From assembly GCA_020638995.1 (NCBI GenBank), contig JACKHM010000005.1, positions 62,001 to 126,000 on the forward strand: a DNA stretch of 64,000 nt, given 5' to 3'. How positions within the stretch are numbered: the first letter of the stretch is position 1; each line of letters starts with the position of its first letter. The DNA is from Planctomycetaceae bacterium (lineage in GTDB: Bacteria; Planctomycetota; Planctomycetia; Pirellulales; Pirellulaceae). The notes below the pieces were generated by a model that was given only the letters and a program-made list of their open reading frames with translations, was not told where the DNA came from and ran no database searches. This document shows, piece by piece, positions 1 to 8,386 of the stretch. Made by a program: the position numbers and the translations under genes.

Positions 1-228
1 CAACTCGCAAAATTCCGGGACCAGCAATCTATCGAGGCTTTGGCCATCGCTTTGAACGACAAGGACCCCGCACTACAACATCGCGCTGTTCAGTCGCTCA
101 AGTCGGTTTCCGGTCAAGACTATGGCGATAACGTGCCAGCATGGCGAGACTTTGTGGAAGGGCGGTCTCCAGCTTTGCCGGAACCACCAACGATCGCCGA
201 ACGCATACGCTCGCTGAATTGGTTCTAA
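1..228 (+). CDS. C-terminal end of a HEAT-repeat-like protein (partial)
   Basis: The reading frame is open from base 1 and stops at TAA 226-228, so only the last 75 codons are present and the start lies to the left. The segment with DKDPALQHRAVQSLKSVSG looks like one alpha-helical HEAT/PBS-lyase-type repeat, ending in a short tail rich in proline and charge (PALPEPPTIAERI). Such repeats act as protein-protein scaffolds. This assignment is inferred from the helix pattern of a single repeat. The gene runs in the same direction as the diadenylate cyclase 123 bp downstream. Confidence 0.55.
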   Translation, partial: QLAKFRDQQSIEALAIALNDKDPALQHRAVQSLKSVSGQDYGDNVPAWRDFVEGRSPALPEPPTIAERIRSLNWF

Positions 229-351
229 GCTGAGTCACCTCTCGCGGTTTGGCAAAGGCGTGGGCAGTTGCTCTCGTGGGCCAAACGCCTTACCATGTGA
301 GCATCGCTCCAATCTCCCTCTCGCCTCATTTGTTCGCCGATTTTCAGCTGT

Positions 352-1287
352 ATGAAACCGCAGCGTTTCAACGAGCAATTTGCTTCCATTTATGGTTTGG
401 CCGTCAACCTGAGTAAGCAGGTTGACGCCGATGTGTTGCTCGTGATGCTCGACGGACCCACGGATTGGAAAGAGTTACGAGAGCGGGCGGGTAAAGAAAA
501 AATCCTGGTCGCCGCGGATGCGGTCGAGGCGCTGGAGGGTGCCCGGGAAGCAGGTCTTGAGGTTGTCGTGCTTGGGATGCAAGAGGCTCCCGTTTTCGAG
601 AAATTGACTCATGCTCTGCTTGAAGGGGTTGCCAATGACATCTTGGCACCTAATTCAGAGGTTATTGCGGTCTACAGTGGGTTTGAAGCCGATGCTATGG
701 ATTCGATCAGCTTCATTCGACTTGACGAACACCTCGGTCGTCTGACCGCGCGAGATTTGCGACAAATCGAGACAAGTGTCCCGCTCGAGACCTTGAAAGT
801 CGTTGTCGACCTCGCGGTCGAGATCGGTCGCGAAGGCCGCGAGGGAAAGCCCGTCGGGACGATGTTCGTGATCGGCGATACGCGTAAAGTTATTGCCCTC
901 AGCCATCCGGCTGGCTTTGATCCAGTCAAAGGCTATGGCCGCAAAGAACGGTCGCTGCCGGATCCTCGCGTACGGGAGGCCATTAAGGAGATTGCACCGC
1001 TGGATGGAGCGTTCATCGTTTCTCCCGATGGCACCGTAGAGAAAGCGTGTCAAATTGTCGATGCTGATCACGTCAACTTGACGCTTTCCAAGGGGCTCGG
1101 TTCTCGCCATTGGGCTGCTGCGGCAATCAGCAAAAGTACAAATGCGATCGCGGTTGTTGTGAGCGAGTCGAATGGAACAGTGCGATTGTTTAAGGACGGC
1201 GAAGTCATCCTGCGGGTCGAGCCGTTCCGCCGAGCGATGAAGTGGAAAGATTTCGAGTACGAGCCGCCTCCATCAGCCGGCGACTAG
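352..1287 (+). CDS. Diadenylate cyclase (DisA_N domain) with N-terminal pyruvate-kinase-C-like domain
   Basis: Predicted to condense two ATP into the second messenger c-di-AMP. Of 311 residues, about 1-120 form an alpha/beta domain resembling the pyruvate kinase C-terminal domain, as in archaeal CdaZ/DacZ enzymes. About 130-300 form the DisA_N catalytic domain. The DGA motif is at 218-220 (context PLDGAFIVSPDG). The position of the usual RHR motif reads RHW at 252-254 (GSRHWAAAAIS), so the third catalytic-motif residue is Trp. No membrane segment or helix-hairpin-helix DNA-binding part is seen, so this is neither CdaA nor full-length DisA. The ATG at 352 gives a sensible start. A GNAT acetyltransferase begins 38 bp downstream on the same strand and may be co-transcribed. 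The family call is firm; activity is less certain because of RHW. Confidence 0.85.
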   Translation: MKPQRFNEQFASIYGLAVNLSKQVDADVLLVMLDGPTDWKELRERAGKEKILVAADAVEALEGAREAGLEVVVLGMQEAPVFEKLTHALLEGVANDILAPNSEVIAVYSGFEADAMDSISFIRLDEHLGRLTARDLRQIETSVPLETLKVVVDLAVEIGREGREGKPVGTMFVIGDTRKVIALSHPAGFDPVKGYGRKERSLPDPRVREAIKEIAPLDGAFIVSPDGTVEKACQIVDADHVNLTLSKGLGSRHWAAAAISKSTNAIAVVVSESNGTVRLFKDGEVILRVEPFRRAMKWKDFEYEPPPSAGD

Positions 1288-1325
1288 GGACCGCGAAGCG
1301 GTCCTGCGTCGGGAGAATTGTCGTG

Positions 1326-1817
1326 ATGTCGCCAGTTGTCGTGCAAGCAGATCTGAGCAACGAAACGCACCGAAGCGGTATCGTCGAGCTGCTTGACATG
1401 TACGCCAGCGAACCACTTCAAGGTGGTAAAGCACTGAGCGATGAAGTCCGATCGCGGCTGATTTCAGGGCTTGCTGCTCAGACTAACGGTCGTTACTTCC
1501 TTGCCTTGGAAGGAGAGACTCCGGTTGGGATCGCCATTTGTTTCGTAGGATTTTCGACGTTTTGGGCGCTGCCGCTACTCAATGTTCACGATCTAGCAGT
1601 GCACCGCGATTTTCGTGGAAAAGGGTTGGGAACACTCTTGCTGACGGCGGCGGAACAGGAGGCTGTTCGTCTTGGCTGCTGTAAACTTACACTTGAAATT
1701 CAGCAGGAAAATTTCAAGGCGCGTCGGCTCTACGAGCGATTTGGATTCGGAAGCGGCGACCCGAACGGTGCGGAATCAGCGTTTATGACAAAGACGCTCG
1801 TCGAGCCGATCGCGTAA
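1326..1817 (+). CDS. GNAT-family N-acetyltransferase
   Basis: Acetyl-CoA-dependent acetyltransferase of 163 residues. Motif A is visible as VHRDFRGKGLG, the R/Q-x-x-G-x-G/A pyrophosphate-binding loop, following a beta strand NVHDLAV. The C-terminal GNAT segment NFKARRLYERFGF is typical of the family. The frame is open upstream to 1242 inside the cyclase gene, but the ATG at 1326 follows GGGAGA at a good distance and starts where the domain starts, so it is preferred. A GTG lies one codon earlier. The substrate (small molecule, ribosomal protein or other) cannot be told from sequence. Confidence 0.85.
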   Translation: MSPVVVQADLSNETHRSGIVELLDMYASEPLQGGKALSDEVRSRLISGLAAQTNGRYFLALEGETPVGIAICFVGFSTFWALPLLNVHDLAVHRDFRGKGLGTLLLTAAEQEAVRLGCCKLTLEIQQENFKARRLYERFGFGSGDPNGAESAFMTKTLVEPIA

Positions 1818-1873
1818 AAGGTATTCTGCGCCTGCTTGTGGGGCGGTTCTACGGTCAGAATCCAAAACCAATG

Positions 1874-2473
1874 CTACGGCAATGCGGTTACCGATCGCGA
1901 TTTTCGGTCGTGTAATCGCTCGCGGATACGGCTCAAGATCGTGAGTAGCGCGTAAACGCAAACCATATAGCAAAACAGCACGATGTTTAGCAGCACACCC
2001 TGAACGAGCGTAGTTAAGAATACGGAAAACGCTGACGCGGCACTTCCCATCTCGGATAGCTCGGCGGAGTCCGTTGGCCAAATGTTTCCGACGAGTGCCA
2101 CGCTGAGCATTCCGGTGATCACGTCGATGGCCAAGCCGATGGGAAAGATGACCGAAATCAAGATCCTCGTCCCGTAGCCGATTAGTACCGTACGATGCAA
2201 ATGCGGTCGAGTGATGATCTGGTGATAGTAGTGGGTGCATTCAACCGCGGTGTAAACGAGTATGAAAACGACGATTCCGCAGATCATTCCCAGAATGTGT
2301 CCAAACTCGCTGTGCAACGCACAACCCCAGAAGAAGCTCGGCGCAGCACTAATCCCACATATCAACGTCCATCGTCCCAACGCACGCAACGGGCGAGATT
2401 GGGAGTCTGGTTCGACAAGGGTCGCCGTTTCAGTTGGGAGTGATTGCGGCGACGAATAGGGATTGAAGTTCAT
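1874..2473 (-). CDS. Small multi-pass membrane protein, unknown function
   Basis: A 199-residue protein beginning MNFNPYSSPQ, a start common in small planctomycete membrane proteins. About four hydrophobic segments are visible: WTLICGISAAPSFFWGCAL, ILGMICGIVVFILVYTAV, ILISVIFPIGLAIDVITGML and VLLNIVLFCYMVCVYALL. The N terminus is polar and the C terminus basic (RIRERLHDRKSRS). No catalytic motif was recognised. It converges on the GNAT gene with a 56-bp gap, and its upstream side faces the hairpin at 2602-2631. Confidence 0.6.
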   Translation of the reverse strand: MNFNPYSSPQSLPTETATLVEPDSQSRPLRALGRWTLICGISAAPSFFWGCALHSEFGHILGMICGIVVFILVYTAVECTHYYHQIITRPHLHRTVLIGYGTRILISVIFPIGLAIDVITGMLSVALVGNIWPTDSAELSEMGSAASAFSVFLTTLVQGVLLNIVLFCYMVCVYALLTILSRIRERLHDRKSRSVTALP

Positions 2474-2601
2474 CGAGCGAATCGTGCGTCTATCGGAGAT
2501 TTTGGGGACGCGATGAAGAGCAGTGGTCTATCAAGATCATAGCTTACTCCGGTGTTTCCGATCCGGCTTCTCAGCAGACCTCTGCTACGATTCGAAATAG
2601 G

Positions 2602-2631
2602 AAACGGGACAACCACTTGGTTGTCCCGTTT
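2602..2631. terminator. Strong hairpin terminator downstream of the DUF1559 gene
   Basis: AAACGGGACAACC and GGTTGTCCCGTTT form a perfect 13-bp stem around the loop ACTT. It lies 29 bp past the stop of the DUF1559 gene on the minus strand. On the plus strand the stem is followed by a short T-run, so it could act in both directions. Intergenic hairpins just after DUF1559 genes are common in planctomycetes. Confidence 0.75.
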
Positions 2632-2660
2632 TATATCCGATTCACGCACGTGAAACCGTA

Positions 2661-3701
2661 CTAGAAATCGCCCGTTGGCGTGCCATCTTGAATAGCGAGC
2701 AGATACTCAAATGTCGAGTTCGGGGCGCCACAATTGCCGGGCATCGTCGAGACTCCGGATGGGGTATGGTTGATCGTTTCAGAGATAAACCGCACACTGC
2801 CGTCTCCCAATGCGAACTGCGCACCGCCGGGATGCTGACTGGAGAACCCTCGTCTTAATGGAGCAGGCGCCGTGGTGTATGCGAAATCAGATTCATTGAT
2901 TTTTACGACTCCACCACCCAGCACATCACTAAATTCTTCGACTTGAGTCGTAGGTGGATTAGCTCCCAGCGGTCGACGCCCATAAACATTTGCGGCTGCG
3001 GTAATATAAATTCCACCGCCACCGGTGCCGGACGTTTTTATTTGCCACCTCCGCTCACCAAGTGCAATAACATTGCTCGTGCCATCAAGTATGTCGCGGA
3101 AGCTAATTGGGACATCTTGGTGAAATAGACCTCTTGCTGCGAACGTGCCGTTACCGGCCAAGTCTCCGCCACCGCGCCCGGAGAGATCACACGAGGAGTT
3201 GACGCCAATGTAATTGCTGACGGCTGTCTCGACATTACTCATCAGTCGCTGGCTGTTTGTATCCGGCCCGGTGTCCGAAGGACAACGGAAGGCAGGGACC
3301 CGAACATCAAGAACATTCTGGGTGCTCGTCGGAGTCGTTCCCGCGAAAGCAGCAATTGCGGCGGTCAGTGTTGTTGAGCCAGTGCTCATCAAATCCGTTT
3401 GCGCGTTGCCTTCAGCAAATCGCTGGGACAATGACCCCCATCCCCACATGTCGATTGTGGTATTGGGCGCCGTGTTATTAGGCTTCACCAAGTAGCCGGA
3501 TGGGAAAGTCTTATATGTGTCATGGTAGTTGTGCAGCGCCAAGGCATTCTGCTTCATGTTGTTGCTGCACTGCATCCGGCGGGCTGCCTCACGAGCTGCC
3601 TGCACAGCTGGCAACAACAATGCCACCAAGATGCCGATAATGGCGATCACGACCAAAAGTTCGACCAGAGTAAAGCCCTGGCGCTGTCTACTACGCATCA
3701 T
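2661..3701 (-). CDS. DUF1559 protein with type IV pilin-like N-terminal leader
   Basis: A member of the large planctomycete family with an N-terminal prepilin methylation motif and a DUF1559 body; the family is thought to be pseudopilin-like surface or secretion components. The protein is 346 residues. The leader MMRSRQRQG is followed by FTLVELLVVIAIIGILVAL, the prepilin peptidase site (cut after Gly) and membrane helix, then the conserved LLPAVQAAREAARR stretch. Near the C terminus ALGDGSVRFIS is the usual family-ending motif. The frame is open 12 codons further upstream, but ATGATG at 3701 follows GGGAGAG (3707-3713 on the complement), which fixes the start. It appears monocistronic, bounded by the hairpin at 2602-2631. 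Confidence 0.93.
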   Translation of the reverse strand: MMRSRQRQGFTLVELLVVIAIIGILVALLLPAVQAAREAARRMQCSNNMKQNALALHNYHDTYKTFPSGYLVKPNNTAPNTTIDMWGWGSLSQRFAEGNAQTDLMSTGSTTLTAAIAAFAGTTPTSTQNVLDVRVPAFRCPSDTGPDTNSQRLMSNVETAVSNYIGVNSSCDLSGRGGGDLAGNGTFAARGLFHQDVPISFRDILDGTSNVIALGERRWQIKTSGTGGGGIYITAAANVYGRRPLGANPPTTQVEEFSDVLGGGVVKINESDFAYTTAPAPLRRGFSSQHPGGAQFALGDGSVRFISETINHTPSGVSTMPGNCGAPNSTFEYLLAIQDGTPTGDF

Positions 3702-3706
3702 TGCAA

Positions 3707-3713
3707 CTCTCCC
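3707..3713 (-). promoter_or_regulatory. Shine-Dalgarno site fixing the DUF1559 start
   Basis: Read on the minus strand this is GGGAGAG, five bases before the ATGATG at 3701. It rules out the longer open frame that would begin at 3737 and put extra hydrophobic residues before the prepilin leader. Confidence 0.75.
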
Positions 3714-4079
3714 ATTCCAAAATAGTGACAGAAACATGAATTATCTGAACGTGTCACGGATCATGGAACGAAGTCACTTGGGGGGCAAGCGAAGGGTCTG
3801 TTCCACAATTCTGACGAAGACCTTCGGTTACGCAAAACCGTCTGTAGCAATCCTACATTCGCACGGGCGGCAGGCGTATCGTGAAGAACAACGCCGAAGA
3901 AGGGGAGAAGAGAGTCTCTGTTCCGGAGTCTCTTTTGGCCTCTTTATCTCCGAGCCTCGTGTACCGATACCTAAGGCATGCGTCGAGTTCACACAACTAC
4001 TTGCCAAGTATAATCAGATCTATCCAATTTCCACAAGCGTTCGAGATCGAAAAATCGCTAAAAGCTGCCGCGATGGAGC
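3714..4079. other. Intergenic stretch without a recognisable gene
   Basis: About 365 bp between the DUF1559 gene and the methyltransferase, both on the minus strand. It presumably holds the DUF1559 promoter. Both strands have open frames here, but they lack codon structure, motifs or ribosome sites, and I see no repeat or RNA gene. Confidence 0.5.
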
Positions 4080-4868
4080 TCAGAAATGCCCCTGCGGAGG
4101 CAGGATTTCAACTAGCATGCCGGGGACGAACACATCGGGCAGGTCGCTCAGCGACCTTGGATCGAGTTGCTGCGAATTCAAATCAAATTCGCGGCACAGT
4201 TGCGCGATCCGCTCGAGCGCCTCGCGGCAACCGTACGCAAGGAGCAAGCGGCCCCCCGGATTCAGCCGAGCCCTCGCTCCAGCGAGAATCGATTCCAGAA
4301 GCTGAAAGTCTTTGTCATATAGTGCGAATTCGGCTGTCGTTCGTGGCACGGCGTTTTCCCAAGGCGGATTTGAGACGATCAAATCAAACTTTTCTTCCGT
4401 TCCTATCACCGCAAATGCATCTGCTATAGGCGTGCCTACGAACCGGGCTTCCAATCTCTCGGCCACATCCAGAACGCGTGCGTTGTATCGAACATTCTCG
4501 ATGGCGTTCGGATTGACATCGGTTGCGACAACCTGGGCTGCTCCTTCCCGGAGGCAGCATAGAGCCACCAGCCCCGATCCTGTACCGATCTCCAGGACAC
4601 GTTTGCCATGCACTAAGTCAGTAGTTTCAATCAGTTCACGCAAACTGTCGGTATCACGAGGTTCCCAGAATACCGTCTGAAAGACAGATATTCTCATCGG
4701 AAATCCATCCACGTATTCCCAACTCCGGATTACCGGTTCCGTTTGGGACGCCGTCAATGGTTTGGCACGCGATTGCTCTAACTCGTGCGTTACGAAGGCC
4801 GCTGTACCAATCACTAGTACAGAGAGTAAGGGCACTAGCATGTTGGGAGCGAATCGGGGATATGGCAT
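4080..4868 (-). CDS. SAM-dependent methyltransferase (MTS/PrmA-type), membrane-anchored
   Basis: A class I methyltransferase with the small-domain fold. Motif I is VLEIGTGSGLVAL, the motif II acidic residue is in VVATDVNPNAIENV, and NPPW (in FDLIVSNPPWENAV) is the motif of enzymes that methylate planar nitrogen in nucleic acid bases or glutamine. With the ATG at 4868 the protein is 262 residues and begins with a probable membrane anchor (NMLVPLLSVLVIGTAAFV). The frame continues upstream to 4934, but that extension would run into the promoter region of the divergent gene at 4981. No target is evident. The start is moderately certain. Confidence 0.75.
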   Translation of the reverse strand: MPYPRFAPNMLVPLLSVLVIGTAAFVTHELEQSRAKPLTASQTEPVIRSWEYVDGFPMRISVFQTVFWEPRDTDSLRELIETTDLVHGKRVLEIGTGSGLVALCCLREGAAQVVATDVNPNAIENVRYNARVLDVAERLEARFVGTPIADAFAVIGTEEKFDLIVSNPPWENAVPRTTAEFALYDKDFQLLESILAGARARLNPGGRLLLAYGCREALERIAQLCREFDLNSQQLDPRSLSDLPDVFVPGMLVEILPPQGHF

Positions 4869-4980
4869 TTCCGGATGTTTCACGCACTCGTGGTCGTTAG
4901 GCCGCCGGGAGCAAGTTATCATATTCAAGCGCACTGATCACCAACATCCTTGCCGCTGCCTCCCGCACTCGGAGAACCCT

Positions 4981-6708
4981 ATGCTTCGCCACGTAGTCAG
5001 TTCGCTTGTATTTCTCTGTCTACTTTCTTCACGGAACTTGAAAGCCGAGAGTCCGTTAGACTCCACCTCTGCTTTGGAAACGATTGCCACTCAGTTCGGA
5101 CTCGCCGATGGGCCTGCTTGGGATGGAGGTTCGGCACTGTACTTCCCGGATGTCAAAGGTGAGAAACTGTTTCGATATTTGCCGGAAAAAAAGCAATTGC
5201 AGACCGTGCTTGACAACGCGGGGAGGATCAGCGCGAGCTTTTACAGTCACGGTGAGCTGTTCTTGTCGGACAACGGCAACAGTTCGATAGCTCGCCTGCA
5301 GGGGAAAGAAAAGATTGTAATTGCAGTACATGATCTCGATGTAAAGCCGCCGATCCGACCGAACGACTTGGTAGTCGATGCGGATGGAGGAATCTACTAC
5401 ACCTTGACCGGACAGGGGCAGGTTATCTACCTGACCCCCGATGGCCAGCAGATCGTCGCTGTTGAGGGAGTGCAAACCCCGAATGGTCTGATTCTATCGC
5501 CGGATGAAGAGACTCTTTATGTGGCGGCGTATGTGCCTAAAGAGATCTGGGCCTACGATATCGCATCGAACGGTAAGTCAGCGAACGGTCGTGTTTTTGC
5601 ACGGATGGATTCTGGTCCTGACAAGGGAGCGGATGGAATGGCAATTGACCGGGCGGGAAATGTTTACTGTGCAGGGCCGGCTCACGTGTGGATCTGGAGC
5701 CCTAGCGGGAAACTGCTCGATAAGATCGAAACGCCAACGCGCCCAATCAATTGCACGTTTGGAGATCGGGACATGCGTTCGCTATACATCACCGGATTTG
5801 GCGGACTGTACCGACAAAGGATGAGAATCTCCGGTCGCAGTTCTCAGCCGCCCAACGATTCTGCCGATCAACCGTTAAATGCGAATCGACCTTCGACGGC
5901 GATTCCCAATACCGTAAAAAGTGATTTGGATGTCGTCTTTGCTCAATACGGGGATCGGAAACTTCTGGCCGACATCTTTCGCCCCGCGGCTTCTTCCGGT
6001 CCTATTCCGGCAATCGTCGTAGTGCATGGCGGCGGGTGGTTGAACGGCGACAAATCCAAGTTTCGAGCGCTCGCCATAAATCTCGCAGCTCGCGGCTTCG
6101 TCACGGCGGCGATCGAATACCGACTCGGCGGGGAAGCGAAGTTTCCTGCGGGTATCCAGGATTGCAATGCGGCGGTTCGATTTCTGCGTGCGAATGCGCA
6201 ACGATACAACATTGATCCAGACCGTATCGGTGCCGTGGGCGGTTCTGCGGGCGGACACCTCGTTGGGTTGATGGCTGCTGCGCCGAATCTCGAAGAGCTT
6301 CAAGGTGAAGGTGGTCATGCCGATCGATCGTCGAGACTGCAAGCCGCAATTGTGATGGCCGGTCCCATGCAAATGACGACTGGATCCGTTGCGGAACGAT
6401 CTCGGACCGCGAATTCCGGCTCTAACTCGAATCAGTGGCTGGGCAAGACCATCGACCAGGCACCGGACCTCTACGCGCTCGCCGATGCCCACTTACACTT
6501 CTCAAAAGATTCGCCGCCGGTCCTGTTCATGTGCGGTGAACTCGATAGCCCGGAACGTAACGAACTCACTCGCGAAAAGCTAAAGTCCTTTGGGGTGTGG
6601 GCTGGCTTGAAAGTGTACAAAGATGGCAAACACGGTTGTTGGAATCAACTCCCGTGGTTCAATGACATGGCCGACGACATGGAAGCGTTCTTCCGCGAGC
6701 ATCTCTGA
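4981..6708 (+). CDS. Secreted SMP-30/gluconolactonase-like and alpha/beta-hydrolase fusion
   Basis: A two-domain secreted enzyme of 575 residues. It starts with a signal peptide (MLRHVVSSLVFLCLLSSRNLKA). Residues about 30-285 form an SMP-30/gluconolactonase beta-propeller (FGLADGPAWDGG, RPNDLVVDADGG, TPNGLILSPDEETLYVA), predicted to open sugar lactones or bind similar ligands with a metal ion. After a Ser/Pro-rich linker, residues about 310-575 form a BD-FAE/hormone-sensitive-lipase-type esterase with oxyanion motif HGGGW, nucleophile elbow GGSAGGH, acid in CGELDSP and a late His in GKHGCW. The ATG at 4981 is chosen because the signal peptide follows directly; the frame is open far upstream without meaning. 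The gene converges on the sulfatase with a 14-bp gap. Confidence 0.85.
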   Translation: MLRHVVSSLVFLCLLSSRNLKAESPLDSTSALETIATQFGLADGPAWDGGSALYFPDVKGEKLFRYLPEKKQLQTVLDNAGRISASFYSHGELFLSDNGNSSIARLQGKEKIVIAVHDLDVKPPIRPNDLVVDADGGIYYTLTGQGQVIYLTPDGQQIVAVEGVQTPNGLILSPDEETLYVAAYVPKEIWAYDIASNGKSANGRVFARMDSGPDKGADGMAIDRAGNVYCAGPAHVWIWSPSGKLLDKIETPTRPINCTFGDRDMRSLYITGFGGLYRQRMRISGRSSQPPNDSADQPLNANRPSTAIPNTVKSDLDVVFAQYGDRKLLADIFRPAASSGPIPAIVVVHGGGWLNGDKSKFRALAINLAARGFVTAAIEYRLGGEAKFPAGIQDCNAAVRFLRANAQRYNIDPDRIGAVGGSAGGHLVGLMAAAPNLEELQGEGGHADRSSRLQAAIVMAGPMQMTTGSVAERSRTANSGSNSNQWLGKTIDQAPDLYALADAHLHFSKDSPPVLFMCGELDSPERNELTREKLKSFGVWAGLKVYKDGKHGCWNQLPWFNDMADDMEAFFREHL

Positions 6709-6722
6709 ATCAGAACCAGAAA

Positions 6723-8243
6723 CTACGGATCTGTCAGATTTGGAGCCCATACCCCCTCACGAATCTTGGGGATTTCTCCCGATTCTGGCAGGGTGCTTGC
6801 GGCAGCTTGCTGCAACATCTTTGAAAACTGTGAAACGCGATCGGCGTGTTCGACCACGTCGGCCAGATTCGTTTGCTCCCAGGGGTCGGTCTCGTGATCG
6901 TATAGTTCGCGCCCGCGATTGCCCTGGTCCCACTCTGTGTACCGCCAGCGTGGCGTGCGTAACGTGAATCCGAATGTTCCCTTAGTTCGACCTCCGCGAG
7001 TCACTTGACTAATCGTCCAACCTCGGCCAATTTCCGAAGGATTCGTCAGAATTGGGCTTAGGTCTTGCCCCTGAATATTCTCGGGCGCCTCGACTCCACA
7101 AAGTTTGGCTAATGTTGGATAAAGATCAATTAATCCCACGGGCGTTTCTGCGACGCCGCCACTCTTTGCGACGCCCGGTGCGGCAATGATCAGCGGTACG
7201 CGTGCGCTCTGCTCGAACAGACTCATCTTCTGCCACAGCCCATGTTCACCGAGGTGGTAGCCGTGATCGCTTGTGAAAACCACAATCGTATTTTCGGCAA
7301 GACCGAGTTCGTCCAACTTGTTCAACACGCGTCCGACTTGAGCATCCATGAACGAAATACTGGCAAAGTAGGCCTGAATCGCTTGTTGTCGCAGGTCGTC
7401 CGTTAACTCTTCGTGTTCCTTCTTATGACTGCCTAACGCGTCAGCGGGCAAGTCCTTGATATCCTCCTCGACGCCTTGCACCAACGGCATCTCGTCTTTT
7501 GGGTAACCATCAAAATAAGGTGCAGGAGCGACGTACGGCGTGTGCGGTCGATAGAATCCGACGGCCAAAAAGAACGGTCGAGACCGATCGCGGGCACACC
7601 GTTCCAAGACCCACTCGGCGTCGCTCGCCAGCATCCCATCCGTGTGCTGAAGATCGCCACGCGGAGAGGCGTACCAGCTGAGTGTCCCACCAAAGCTGTT
7701 CTTGCGCAGCGAGAAGATGTCTCCTTCTTCGAGCAATCGGTCGCAGCCCGCCGGATTCAACTCCATTTCCCACGAGCCCGGATCGTCATGTCCATTCGTC
7801 CCGATCGACTTCGGCACATTGTAGTGATACAGCTTTCCGATTCGCGCGGCAAAGTATCCGGCGCGGCGGAACGCGTGAGGCAAGCTCAGGTGCTGGGGGA
7901 TCGTTTGCCGAAAGATCTGGCTGTTCTGCAGAATACCCGTGCTGTTTGGATACAGTCCGGTGAGCATCGAGTTTCGACTGGGACCGCAAAGCGGGAACTG
8001 GCAATAGCTACGCTCGAATCGCACTCCGCGATTTGCCAAGCTATCGATGTTTGGCGATTTTACTTGCGGATGCCCGTAGCAACCGAGCGAGTTGTTCAAG
8101 TCATCGGAAATAATAAACAGAACATTCGGTCGGGATTCAGCAGCTGCGGCTAAACCGTCCCCATCTTGATGAAAGGAGAACGCGGCGAGCGCAAAAAGAG
8201 CGCACAGAAATAATTTCGAACGACGGTCGTGATAGTGAGACAT
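6723..8243 (-). CDS. Secreted sulfatase, iduronate-2-sulfatase-like
   Basis: A type I sulfatase of 506 residues that hydrolyses sulfate esters, probably on polysaccharides, in the periplasm or outside the cell. It has a signal peptide (KLFLCALFALAAFSF). The metal-binding start is NVLFIISDDLNNSLGCYGH. The active-site motif is CGPSRNSMLTG, whose Cys is converted to formylglycine, and TSDHGYHLGEHGLWQK is the second metal-binding site. These features match the iduronate-sulfatase-like group. No formylglycine-generating enzyme is present in the window, so maturation must be encoded elsewhere. The exact substrate is unknown. Confidence 0.92.
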   Translation of the reverse strand: MSHYHDRRSKLFLCALFALAAFSFHQDGDGLAAAAESRPNVLFIISDDLNNSLGCYGHPQVKSPNIDSLANRGVRFERSYCQFPLCGPSRNSMLTGLYPNSTGILQNSQIFRQTIPQHLSLPHAFRRAGYFAARIGKLYHYNVPKSIGTNGHDDPGSWEMELNPAGCDRLLEEGDIFSLRKNSFGGTLSWYASPRGDLQHTDGMLASDAEWVLERCARDRSRPFFLAVGFYRPHTPYVAPAPYFDGYPKDEMPLVQGVEEDIKDLPADALGSHKKEHEELTDDLRQQAIQAYFASISFMDAQVGRVLNKLDELGLAENTIVVFTSDHGYHLGEHGLWQKMSLFEQSARVPLIIAAPGVAKSGGVAETPVGLIDLYPTLAKLCGVEAPENIQGQDLSPILTNPSEIGRGWTISQVTRGGRTKGTFGFTLRTPRWRYTEWDQGNRGRELYDHETDPWEQTNLADVVEHADRVSQFSKMLQQAAASTLPESGEIPKIREGVWAPNLTDP

Positions 8244-8386
8244 TAGCGCATTCGTCCAAATTGGTTGTCGATGAGTCGATAAGTTTTACACGGCAGCTGC
8301 GCAGTCTAATTGACATCGCGATGAAATGCGAATGTGTCAAGTATCGAACAGCGATCATTCCGTAGAGAACGTAGACCAACAGGGCG

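Noticed and set aside
7476..8153. 225-residue plus-strand frame opposite the sulfatase
   Set aside because: It is antisense to a clear sulfatase with intact catalytic motifs and has no motifs of its own.
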